From positions 41,950-105,949 of the forward strand of contig NZ_JFHR01000016.1 of assembly GCF_000722875.1 (NCBI RefSeq): DNA of 64,000 nucleotides, read 5' to 3'. The position numbers and the translations under genes were made by a program. The notes beneath the pieces were generated by a model. It was not told where the DNA came from. It worked only from the letters and a program-made list of their open reading frames with translations, and searched no databases. Source of the stretch: Sphingobium chlorophenolicum (GTDB lineage: Bacteria > Pseudomonadota > Alphaproteobacteria > Sphingomonadales > Sphingomonadaceae). Positions 9,131 to 16,617 of the stretch are shown here, piece after piece (within the stretch, counting starts at the first letter, position 1; every line of letters begins with the position of its first letter).

Positions 9131-9889
9131 ATGACGCGCAGACTCAATGGGAAGGTGTGCCTGATCACCGGCACGGGTGGGAGCATGGGGCGGGCCGCTG
9201 CACTGCTTTTCGCCAGGGAAGGCGCCATAATCATGGGCTGCGACGCGAACGCACAGAGCGCCGCAGAGACCCAGGAGGCGGTGCGCGCGGCCGGCGGCAC
9301 GATGATCTCGCGCCACCCCTGCGATCTAACGGACCCGGAACAGTGCCGACAGTTGATCGACTTTACGATCAATCAGTTCGGCCGGATCGACATACTCTAC
9401 AACAATGCTGCGATGGCCTATTTCAATTGGATCGAGGACATCCAGGACGCGGAATGGCATCGCAATCTTAATGAAGAGGTCAATCTGGTCTTCCTCCTCA
9501 CCCGCGCAGCCTGGCCCCATCTAAAGGCCAGCCGCGGCGCCATCGTAAACATCGCCTCCGTCGTTGCATGGGCGACCTTTCGCAATCTTGGCGCACTCGC
9601 GCACAGCACTGCCAAGGCAGGCATTGTAGCGATGACACGGCACCTGGCCATGGAGGGCCGGGAATACGGCATTCGGGCCAATACGATCTCGCCGGGAATC
9701 ATCGAAACCAACCAGACGCGCGATCAGCTCAACGATAGCGAATGGGCCGACTACATGCTTGGCCGGACGCTGCTTGGCCGATTTGGCAAGCCCGATGAGG
9801 TGGCGAACGCCGCGCTGTTCCTGGCTAGCGAGGAGAGCGCCTATATTACAGGCGTCGACCTCCGCGTCGACGGCGGCATAACGGCATGA
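9131..9889 (+). CDS. SDR-family oxidoreductase with His in place of catalytic Tyr
   Basis: This 252-residue classical-length short-chain dehydrogenase has a Rossmann glycine motif (TGTGGSMG at 13-20), NNA at 91-93, and serine S143 in NIASVV. The active-site YxxxK reads H158-S-T-A-K162, so lysine is kept but tyrosine is replaced by histidine. The C-terminus ITGVDLRVDGGITA is typical. AAGGAAGG just upstream of the ATG is a strong ribosome site. It follows hyuB and probably shares its transcript. It may convert the alcohol or ketone of the same pathway if the His variant is active. The substrate is unknown. Confidence 0.9.
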   Translation: MTRRLNGKVCLITGTGGSMGRAAALLFAREGAIIMGCDANAQSAAETQEAVRAAGGTMISRHPCDLTDPEQCRQLIDFTINQFGRIDILYNNAAMAYFNWIEDIQDAEWHRNLNEEVNLVFLLTRAAWPHLKASRGAIVNIASVVAWATFRNLGALAHSTAKAGIVAMTRHLAMEGREYGIRANTISPGIIETNQTRDQLNDSEWADYMLGRTLLGRFGKPDEVANAALFLASEESAYITGVDLRVDGGITA

Positions 9890-10067
9890 CCTGCCCGGCA
9901 GCAAAAACTGCGGAAAGAGAGCTTTCTGATCTCGTCAAAAATGCCCGGACCTGGCGTCATTTTGAGTGTCCGCATCGTTGGTCAAATAGCGATATGCTCG
10001 ATGATCAACCCACCTATCCTGCATATGAGCTTCACTTTTCATTCCTCCAATATTGATAGGAGCACCA

Positions 10068-10538
10068 ATGGAAAATATCCGCATTGATCGGCTGGAAAGC
10101 CATCGGGAGATCGAGGCGTTGATAGCCAATTATGCCCATGCCTTCGACAATAGAGACATGGACCTTTTCCTATCCATATGGGATGATGACTGCACATTGA
10201 TTGCCGCCGAGCCATTGCGCACAATCCACGGCGCCACCGCCCTGGCTCATCTGGTAGAGCAGCAATTGTGGCCCACGTGGCAGTGGTCAATGCATATCAT
10301 CACCAACTGCACCGTAAAATTTGAGGATGGAGACGCCGATAGCGCCCGATCGCTCAGCAACGTCTGTTGCATTGGTCACAACCATCAGGGAATTGGACAA
10401 GCGCTCGTCGGCTCCTATCGTGATATATTCGTGCGCCGGTCAGGGATCTGGAAGCTGGCGTCACGAGAAGTCGACATGCGCTGGGGAGGCTCCGCGGAAA
10501 CCTTGCTCGCCAAGATCGAAGCCAAGTCCGAACAATGA
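10068..10538 (+). CDS. SnoaL/NTF2-like small protein
   Basis: This 156-residue protein has the cone-shaped NTF2/SnoaL pattern: an N-terminal helix with IEALIANYAHAFDNRDMDLFLSIWDDDC, then the beta-sheet region, ending SYRDIFVRRSGIWKLASREVDMRW. Such proteins act as isomerases, dehydratases or hydrolases in steroid and aromatic catabolism, or merely bind ligand. The ATG at 10068 is chosen over an upstream in-frame TTG at 10053 because AGGAG lies five bases before it. It follows the SDR by 178 bases on the same strand and probably belongs to the same catabolic block. The specific reaction is not known. Confidence 0.8.
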   Translation: MENIRIDRLESHREIEALIANYAHAFDNRDMDLFLSIWDDDCTLIAAEPLRTIHGATALAHLVEQQLWPTWQWSMHIITNCTVKFEDGDADSARSLSNVCCIGHNHQGIGQALVGSYRDIFVRRSGIWKLASREVDMRWGGSAETLLAKIEAKSEQ

Positions 10539-10559
10539 CGAGTCTGCACGGCGCGCGGC

Positions 10560-11429
10560 TATTCGCGCCCCGTGCGGCGCCGCTACGCCGATGGACGGCT
10601 GGCACTGAGGGAGTATGCGCCCATCGCCCCGCACCTGCCCGTTGTCGACAGCCCGGAGCCGTGGCGCCTCACCATGATCGGGGTCGGCCTGCCCGGCCTG
10701 ATCCTCGCCGCGCTGCTGCTGATCATCGGCCGCGAACCGCCGCGCGGCGCCAGCAATGGATCCGGGGACGCAACCGGGCAGGAGACGCTGGACGCGCATC
10801 TGCGCCGGCGCGGCAACTTCTATCTGCGCGCGCTTATCGGCCTGGCGGCGATGATGATGAACATGGCCAGCATCGCGATCTGGGCGCCCACCTTCCTGGT
10901 CCGCCGCTTCGAACTGGATCAGATCACCTCAGGTTACTGGATCGGCGGCGCGTCGCTGTTCGGTGGGATCATGGGCACGATGCTGCTGCCGTGGATGATC
11001 CGCGCACGCATCCGCAACGGGCAAATCGACGCCGTCGTCACCCTGGTGCTCGGCACGATGGCCGGAGCGATGGTCTGCGCGGCGGTCGCCGGCATGGGCA
11101 TCAGCCTGCCGGTGACGCTGCTCGGCTTCGGCGGCTTCATGTTCCTGGTCGGCGCGACGGGTACAATGCCGACGCTGATGGTGCAGCTCTACGTGCCCGC
11201 CCATATGCGCGGGCGTTGCTCTGCGGCGGTGTTCTTCACCATCTATCTGATGAGCTTCGGCCTGGCGCCGGTGCTGGTTCCAATGATCGCCGGGCGGTTG
11301 GGCGACGAGAGCGCCGGCATCGGTCATGCCATCGGCATCCTGTCGGTCCTGTCGGGCGTCGTCGCGATCCTGTTGTTCGGATCGACCCGCCGCGCCTTTC
11401 GCGCCGCGGAGCGCAGCTTCCTCGCCTGA
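10560..11429 (+). pseudogene. MFS transporter remnant, C-terminal half only
   Basis: From about 10,650 the frame reads like the sixth transmembrane segment of an MFS permease (WRLTMIGVGLPGLILAALLLI, then REPPRG). A complete C-terminal six-helix bundle follows, ending GSTRRAFRAAERSFLA. The N-terminal half of roughly 180 residues is missing. The open frame can be entered at 10572 or at other codons, but no natural N-terminus is present, and the fragment starts within about 25 bases of the end of the NTF2-like gene. That abrupt junction suggests a deletion or recombination. The family resembles spinster-type or aromatic-acid MFS carriers, so the intact gene may have imported the substrate of the neighbouring pathway. 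Confidence 0.75.
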
Positions 11430-11617
11430 CCGGCCATATGAGATGACCGCTAAAGTATATGCGACATCTGCGAACAACGCGGTTTCACAGCGCCGCGCCA
11501 CATGGAGAACGCCATAGCTTCCGTCCGAAAATCTGCTCGGCTATGTCAGGGCCGGGTGGTTTGCGGAAAGGCGGCTTAGGATGCTAGACAAGCACATAGC
11601 TGACACCGTCACGGCGG

Positions 11618-11929
11618 TCAGTCACGGCTAGATACTGTCTCCCGCGTCAGGGCGACGAAAGTTAGAGGGCCGATAGCAAGGCCTGAGAATAGTGTGAGAA
11701 ATGCCCCGAGCATCATTACGAAGGCCGCTCCCGGCTCCGGCTGCGCCATCATAGCAAAATAGCCGCCCGCTCCGAACAAAGCAGCAAATGCAATCGCGCC
11801 CATCAGGGTAGCCGAGCCACGGCTTTGCCGCCCGAACTTGTAAATAGCCATTATGAGCAAAAAACAGAAAATCCCACCCGCGAGCGCGCATAACAGGACT
11901 GCGATCCAAATCTCTCTCGTCGCGCTCAT
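11618..11929 (-). CDS. Small membrane protein of unknown function
   Basis: These 103 residues hold about three hydrophobic helices: IWIAVLLCALAGGIFCFLLIMAIY at 7-30, LMGAIAFAALFGAGGYFAMM in the middle, and FVMMLGAFLTLFSGLAIGPLTFV near the end. TTGGAG lies five bases before the ATG. No family is recognised. It is one of three small genes on the minus strand between the integrase/ccd segment and the MFS remnant, probably passengers of the island. Confidence 0.55.
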   Translation of the reverse strand: MSATREIWIAVLLCALAGGIFCFLLIMAIYKFGRQSRGSATLMGAIAFAALFGAGGYFAMMAQPEPGAAFVMMLGAFLTLFSGLAIGPLTFVALTRETVSSRD

Positions 11930-12030
11930 GGAAACTCCAAGTGTTGCCTCTTCTTCCGTGCTTATTGCGCAGCAGCAACGTCGCCTATAAGCGTCCCGTT
12001 AGCTTGGAGCAAACGGCTACAAATGGTCGG

Positions 12031-12339
12031 TTACGGCACGGCTGGGCTAAATACAGCCTGATGCCAATAAGCATCTGGCGCACAGAACCATTCAGCGTTT
12101 GCGGTGGTTTCGAAGGCGGCTAGCTGCCGCATGTCGATTCCATATCGCTGATGGAATGCGAGTAGTTCCCAAAGATCATCGTCGGTTGGAGTTCGGGCAA
12201 GCCGAATGAGAAGAACGGTCCCTCTGCCCTCGTAGTCAGATATGACCTCCATCCGGTCAAGCCACCCGAAGAAGGCCGCTTCGTCGTTCTCATGGTAATA
12301 GGTGACACCATCTGCGGTGATCGTGGGCGTATCGCTCAT
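12031..12339 (-). CDS. Hypothetical protein, 102 residues
   Basis: A soluble, acidic small protein beginning MSDTPTITADGVTYYHENDEAAF, with an ADGVTYY strand and several Trp/Tyr residues. It resembles no family I can name. An in-frame ATG lies five codons upstream at 12354, but the GTGGAA ribosome-like site sits nine bases before the internal ATG and only three from the outer one, so the inner start is preferred. Short, locally typical genes like this are common in islands and phage-like regions. Confidence 0.5.
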   Translation of the reverse strand: MSDTPTITADGVTYYHENDEAAFFGWLDRMEVISDYEGRGTVLLIRLARTPTDDDLWELLAFHQRYGIDMRQLAAFETTANAEWFCAPDAYWHQAVFSPAVP

Positions 12340-12441
12340 TGCGCCATGTTCCACGATCTTGCGCTTCGATCAATGACAGCTTTAAGGGAGTCGCGGCCCC
12401 TGCCGTGACGGCAAAAAATGGTCGTTTTCTGCTGAACACCT

Positions 12442-12660
12442 TCATCTGGTGTGATTGCACGCATTCGTGAATGTTGCCCGTATGACCTTGATGAAAAACA
12501 AGGGCCATAACAGCGCGCTTAATCCCCAGATAGCGACGAATGGATACACAAATGCCGGTTCGTTCATCCTGGAGCCGAACCAGACCATTATCAGGCAACA
12601 TACGCCGAACGTCGCCGCCGTTACGGTAAACCAGATTGTTAGGGCCTTGATCGTCATCAT
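12442..12660 (-). CDS. Small two-helix membrane protein
   Basis: These 72 residues contain two hydrophobic stretches, ALTIWFTVTAATFGVCCLIMVWF at about 6-28 and YPFVAIWGLSALLWPLFFIKV at about 39-59, with a basic C-terminus. Two adjacent ATGs open the frame and no strong ribosome site is visible. No family is recognised. It may be a real island gene or a chance hydrophobic frame. Confidence 0.45.
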   Translation of the reverse strand: MMTIKALTIWFTVTAATFGVCCLIMVWFGSRMNEPAFVYPFVAIWGLSALLWPLFFIKVIRATFTNACNHTR

Positions 12661-12847
12661 GTCTGGTTCTGAGCAGGCCGCTTTAACCAGTCAATGCCCG
12701 TTTTTGGTCGATGGGCGACAGACAGCTATTTCCGTCCACGATCGTGTTGCCTGGCCTAAAGAGGACCGGCGGCTATCGCCTCCAGCCCGCCAGTAAGCCG
12801 ACATTCCGCAATCGGCCAGTTGCGGACATTCTGCGCGCCGTCTTTGC

Positions 12848-13147
12848 TCAGAAACCGATAATGAGCATGTCCAAAGCCGCGCCGATGGCATCCCGCTCTG
12901 AACCAAGCGATTGCACGATTTCCCCCAGCTCCCCCATCGGTACGCTCGCGGCAAATTGCGTCACCATGACAAAGTGTGCCCCCTCCACCTCAAATATGGG
13001 ATTCAGTCGGGCCGCCGGCTCGGGGGCGTCACCCAACGGCAGTAATGGAACAACCAAGCGGGTGTTGAGATCGCCAAGCAGGTCTGCTTGACAATCAAGT
13101 ACAAAAGCGCCGCCATTCTTTTGGCAGTACACATCGAATTTGGCCAT
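12848..13147 (-). CDS. ccdB: CcdB-family toxin
   Basis: The protein starts MAKFDVYCQKNGGAFVLDCQADLL and ends DAIGAALDMLIIGF, matching CcdB in length (99 residues here, about 101 in the F-plasmid protein) and overall pattern. CcdB poisons DNA gyrase. The upstream gene's TGA and this ATG share one base (TGATG), so translation is coupled to the antitoxin, as usual for ccd operons. The first codon of the longer open frame is a TTG at 13150, and the ATG at 13147 is the better start. It sits about 1.5 kb from the integrase start, so it probably stabilises the island. Confidence 0.85.
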   Translation of the reverse strand: MAKFDVYCQKNGGAFVLDCQADLLGDLNTRLVVPLLPLGDAPEPAARLNPIFEVEGAHFVMVTQFAASVPMGELGEIVQSLGSERDAIGAALDMLIIGF

Positions 13148-13398
13148 CAAAACTGCCGATGTCTGCTCAAAGGCAGCCCATGCTGCTCAACATAGTCGTT
13201 TGAGCTCGCCAACGCAGAAGCATTTTCCCGCTGCCACAGTCGTCCCCGCTCCTTGGCAATCTGCTCAATCAATCCCGCCTCGCACGCACGCGAAATGTTG
13301 ATGCCCAACTCCTTGGCCTCTGCCACTAACGCCATGTCGAGCGACACATTGGTGGGCTTGCGCCCTTTCCCTACGAATTCACGGTCATGCCTGCCCAT
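13147..13398 (-). CDS. ccdA: CcdA-family antitoxin
   Basis: This 83-residue protein has an N-terminal ribbon-helix-helix (RKPTNVSLDMALVAEAKELGINIS at about 13-36). Its C-terminal toxin-binding tail contains WQRENASALASSNDYVEQHGLPL, the typical CcdA ending. It neutralises CcdB and is expected to repress its own promoter. AGGGG lies upstream of the ATG. A near-palindrome at 13413-13432 is well placed to be its operator. ccdA precedes ccdB with a one-base overlap. Confidence 0.88.
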   Translation of the reverse strand: MGRHDREFVGKGRKPTNVSLDMALVAEAKELGINISRACEAGLIEQIAKERGRLWQRENASALASSNDYVEQHGLPLSRHRQF

Positions 13399-13412
13399 GG
13401 ATGCCCCTGTCG

Positions 13413-13432
13413 ATGCGTATAAATATGCGCAT
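13413..13432 (-). promoter_or_regulatory. Candidate ccdAB operator and promoter
   Basis: Sixteen of the 20 positions of this stretch match its own reverse complement (ATGCG at one end, CGCAT at the other, AT-rich core). It lies 15 bases upstream of ccdA and includes TATTTATAC-like sequence suited to a -10 element on the minus strand. Its position and symmetry fit autoregulation by the CcdA ribbon-helix-helix. Binding is inferred. Confidence 0.45.
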
Positions 13433-13483
13433 GAAACTAAACTTCGTCAACCAACCAGCAGGCAGGAACGCTGCCAAGGCTTG

Positions 13484-14698
13484 TCAGGTGCCGAACTTGG
13501 GGCGGATAACCTCTGCGCCATCCCGCAGCTTGCACAGGTAATCCGACCACCACTGCGCCATGCGGACTCGTTCTTCCCAATGCGCGCCACGATGGTAGGC
13601 CGCGCGGACGCTGTCGCGCTCCCGGTGAGCAAGGGAGCGCTCAATGGCATCAGGATGCCAAAGCCCGCTTTCATTGAGCAGCGTGCTGGCAATGGATCGG
13701 AATCCGTGCGAGGTCATTTCATCGCTCGTGAAGCCCAGGCGCCGGAGGGCAATATTGAGCGTGTTTTCGCAGATCGGCTTGCGGAAGGTCGAGTTCGCCG
13801 GGAACAGATAATCCCCTGCGTTACCCATCGCCCGCAATTGCCGGAGCAGATCGAGAGCCTGGGTCGAGAGCGGAACGGTATGCGGCTTGCGCATCTTCGT
13901 GCGTTCGGCAGGTACGCGCCATACGGCCGCCTCGAAGTCGATCTCGCTCCACTGCGTCTTTCTCAGTTCTCCGGGACGCAGATAAACATGCGGGGCCAAT
14001 TGCAACGCGATCCGTGTTTCGATCCTTCCGCCATAGCCGTCGATGGCGCGCAGCAGTTCGCCGACCTTCGCCGGTTCCAGCAGGGCCGCATGATGCTTCA
14101 CCTTTGGCGTGATGAGAGCGCCCCGGAGAATATCGGCCGGGTTGTGCTGCGCGCGCAGGGTGGCCACCGCGTAACGAAACACGCGACCCGAGAATGACCT
14201 CGCCCGGATCGCGGATTCATAATGCTCCTTCCGCTCGAATCGCTTGAGCGCCTTCAACAATTCATGCGCAGTGATGTCGGCGATCGGCCGATTTCCTATG
14301 GTTGGCTCCAGCACATCGCGGAACCAGCGCATCTTCTTGAGCGTGGCCAGCGCCTTGCCTTCCAACTCCATTCGCTCGATGAATTCATCCGCCACGACCC
14401 GGAAGGTCATGCGGGCCGCCATCTCGGCCTTGACCTTCTCCTGCTACCGCAGCGCCACAGGATCGACGCCCTCCCCCAAATGCGCACGGGCCTCGTCCCT
14501 CTTTTCACGGGCCGCCTTGAGGCTCAGATCAGGATAGCGACCAAGCGCCATTTTCTTCTCGATGCCATGAAAACGGAACTTCACCCGCCAGAGCATGGAA
14601 CCATTCGGATTGACCAGCAGGTAGAGCCCCTTACCGTCAGCGACTTTGTAGGCTTTTTCCTTGGGTTTTAGCGCTTTTATCTGGATCGCGGTCAGCAT
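13484..14698 (-). pseudogene. P4-type tyrosine integrase interrupted by an in-frame TAG
   Basis: The N-terminal piece (MLTAIQIKALKPKEKAYKV, a DUF4102 arm-binding domain) ends at DPVALR followed by TAG at 14444-14446. The same frame continues for 7 codons into a 312-residue frame starting at 14422. That second part has the core-binding domain and catalytic residues of tyrosine recombinases: Arg in VYLRPGELRKTQW, HGFR (His-x-x-Arg), LAHRERDSVRAAYHRG, and a final DYL region. Together they give about 404 codons, normal for the family. The TAG replaces what is probably the first CAG of a QQ pair, a one-base change. The integrase is therefore probably dead unless the stop is read through. The start at 14698 is chosen by homology over 14737. 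Confidence 0.85.
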
Positions 14699-14753
14699 TT
14701 GGGGGCCTCGACTCTTGAACGTCCGTAAGGCCCCCAATTTAGGGCCCCCAAAT
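14697..14753. repeat. Three copies of TTGGGGGCC around the integrase start
   Basis: TTGGGGGCC occurs on the plus strand at 14699-14707, overlapping the integrase start codon region, and on the minus strand at 14729-14737 and 14743-14751. The two minus-strand copies are 14 bases apart. Clustered copies in both orientations just upstream of int could be arm-type sites for the integrase or an autoregulatory site. The role is inferred. Confidence 0.45.
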
Positions 14754-14825
14754 CACCTGGATGGAGGTGGACAGGTGGGGCCTCACCGGAAAGCCGATGC
14801 CCGATTATACCAGATTTTCCGTGGT

Positions 14826-14852
14826 TTTTCGAGGCTTTAGCCCCCTCGAAAA
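14826..14852. repeat. Perfect 9-bp inverted repeat next to tRNA 3' end
   Basis: TTTTCGAGG (14826-14834) and CCTCGAAAA (14844-14852) flank a nine-base loop, 10 bases beyond the tRNA-Thr CCA end. Neither strand has a T-run after the stem, so it is not a standard terminator. It may be part of the integration site or a processing structure. Confidence 0.45.
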
Positions 14853-14861
14853 GGGCATTCC

Positions 14862-14937
14862 TGGTGCCGCTTACGTGACTCGAACACGTGACCCCATCAT
14901 TACGAATGATGTGCTCTACCAACTGAGCTAAAGCGGC
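14862..14937 (-). tRNA. tRNA-Thr (anticodon CGT)
   Basis: The 76-base gene, read on the minus strand, folds as a standard cloverleaf. The acceptor stem is GCCGCTT/AAGCGGC with encoded CCA, the D-arm contains AGCTCAGTTGGTAGAGC, and the anticodon stem CATCA/TGATG surrounds loop TTCGTAA with anticodon CGT. The T-arm has GTTCGAGTC. It reads ACG threonine codons. The integrase remnant begins about 160 bases from its 3' end on the same strand, the usual arrangement for an element integrated at a tRNA 3' end. Confidence 0.95.
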
Positions 14938-14949
14938 GTTGGGGCGGGC

Positions 14950-14977
14950 AGATAACAGCGCTTTGGCCGCAGGACAA
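14950..14977 (-). promoter_or_regulatory. Probable tRNA-Thr promoter
   Basis: On the minus strand TTGTCC (14977-14972) and TTATCT (14955-14950) are 16 bases apart and lie 13 bases or more before the tRNA 5' end. The fit to the -35/-10 pattern is fair. Confidence 0.45.
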
Positions 14978-15118
14978 GCGGGCAAATGCGATTCATCCGT
15001 CCCATCCGGCGTCAAACCGCATCGGACCATCTTTCGTCCGCGTCTTTACGGCATGTTTACCATCCCATGGCATTGTCGAGTCTCGAATAAGCTTTTGCCT
15101 GGGCCAGGGACCGACTGA

Positions 15119-16390
15119 ATGGACATTCTGCGGGGATATGGAATCGCCAGTGAAGCGGACGATTTCGAGTCCGCGGACGACGCGGCGATCGAAACGCCGC
15201 CGCTCGTCGGCTCTGAAGAGCGGCGGATGCAGGTGCGCGCCTATAATTATTGGGCGTCGCTGCTGGGAGAGCGCAGCCTGCCCTCCATCGAGGATCTGAC
15301 CCCCCAGGATCTGGAGGATTTCGGACCCAACAGCGTCCTGCTTGATTTCAGCACCGGGCTGGAAAATCCCGCCATCGTCTATCTCGGCAGCGCGTTGCGG
15401 GAAGAGTGCGAGATCGACGGGTCGATCCGTTATATCAATGATGTGCCTGCGCGGTCGCTGTTGTCGCGGCTGACCGACCATTATCTCCAGATCATCGCCA
15501 ATGCCGCGCCCATCGGGTTCGAGGCGGGCTTCGTCAATCAGCGCGGGGCGGAAATCCTGTATCGCGGCATATTGATGCCCTTTTCATCCGATGACGAGAC
15601 GATCGATTTCGTCTTCGGCGTCATCAACTGGAAAGAAGCGGTCAGTCAGGCGATCACCGCGGAAATCGACCGGGAGGTGGAGGCCGCCCTGCTCTCCAGT
15701 CCTGCCGCGCCGACGGTCGCGCCGATCTGGGCGGATGGCCCGGCGGCTGAGGATTTCGGCACGCTTGACCTGAGCGGCATGGAAAGTCCGGATGAGGATG
15801 CGCCGCTGGCCGACTGGCTGGCGCTGGCCCGCGACAGCGCGGAGCAGGCGCGCACCAGCGAAGCGCGCAGCCATGCCGCGCTCTATCGCGCCATCGGCCT
15901 TAGCTACGATTTCGCGCTGGTCACCATCGCCCGGCCGGAGGAATATGCCGAACTGCTCGACAATAGCGGGTTGAAGGTTCAGGCCCGCGCCCCGATGACC
16001 GCCGTGGTGAAGCTGGTCTTCGGTTCCAGCTACGACAAGACGCGCATCACCGAATATGCGACTGCGCTGGACCATGCCCGCGCCAATGGCATCGGGCTGG
16101 GCGCTTTTGGGGATTATCTTGCCAATTATGACGGTGGCCTGAAGGCCCTGGTCCGGGACGAGCGCGCCCAGCGCCGCACCGATGGCCCGGCCAAGCCCGA
16201 CCGGCAGCAGACCGCCCGCGCCGCGATGAAGGCGGCGGCGGCGATCGATCCCCTTACGGTCGCGACCGATGGCGACGGGCTGGCGGTGGTCATCGCCCGG
16301 CGGGAGAAGGACGGTTCGCTCGTTCTGGTGGGCGCGGTGCCGGAAGGGTCGGAGCTGAGCCAGCGGGCCATTGTGGCTGCTGCCAGCTAG
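15119..16390 (+). CDS. PAS-like domain protein of unknown role
   Basis: This 423-residue protein has an N-terminal region (about 35-170) with the PAS_5-like pattern seen in many alphaproteobacterial proteins: ERRMQVRAYNYWASLLGERSLPSIEDL, then FGPNSVLLDFSTGLENPAIVYLG and AEILYRGILMPFS. The remainder is acidic and alanine-rich, with a conserved-looking segment near FGSSYDKTRITEYATALDHARANGIGLGAFGDYL. No kinase, cyclase or DNA-binding domain is visible. CAGGGA lies eight bases before the ATG. It is the first core-chromosome gene beyond the tRNA. A sensory or scaffold role is possible but unproven. Confidence 0.75.
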   Translation: MDILRGYGIASEADDFESADDAAIETPPLVGSEERRMQVRAYNYWASLLGERSLPSIEDLTPQDLEDFGPNSVLLDFSTGLENPAIVYLGSALREECEIDGSIRYINDVPARSLLSRLTDHYLQIIANAAPIGFEAGFVNQRGAEILYRGILMPFSSDDETIDFVFGVINWKEAVSQAITAEIDREVEAALLSSPAAPTVAPIWADGPAAEDFGTLDLSGMESPDEDAPLADWLALARDSAEQARTSEARSHAALYRAIGLSYDFALVTIARPEEYAELLDNSGLKVQARAPMTAVVKLVFGSSYDKTRITEYATALDHARANGIGLGAFGDYLANYDGGLKALVRDERAQRRTDGPAKPDRQQTARAAMKAAAAIDPLTVATDGDGLAVVIARREKDGSLVLVGAVPEGSELSQRAIVAAAS

Positions 16391-16617
16391 AGCCGGTCGG
16401 CGTTCAGTACATGAATGATTTGGCGAGGTGCCGGGCATATCATGTTGCGGTGCATCATATTATTTCAATTTAGCGTAATTTTATTTCCAACTCTGGCTTG
16501 AGCCTCACGACGCGGTGGCGCATAGTGGGCGGCGCGGATAGAGAGGTCGCGTGGCGGTCTCCGGCGCTTTCTCCGTTCATGGGGAGGCGGGAAAATCCGC
16601 AGGCAAGAGGCAGACGC

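Noticed and set aside
10535..11446. Frame overlapping the MFS remnant in another reading frame
   Set aside because: Arg/Ala/Gly-rich, no transmembrane pattern; the MFS frame has clear helices.
1..14800. Second copy of the tRNA-Thr 3' end (left att site)
   Set aside because: I read the island for GGTGCCGCTTACGTG-like sequence and found no convincing match, so the left end is outside the window.
14826..14852. Hairpin after tRNA-Thr as terminator
   Set aside because: There is no T-run after the stem on either strand; only the repeat is supported.
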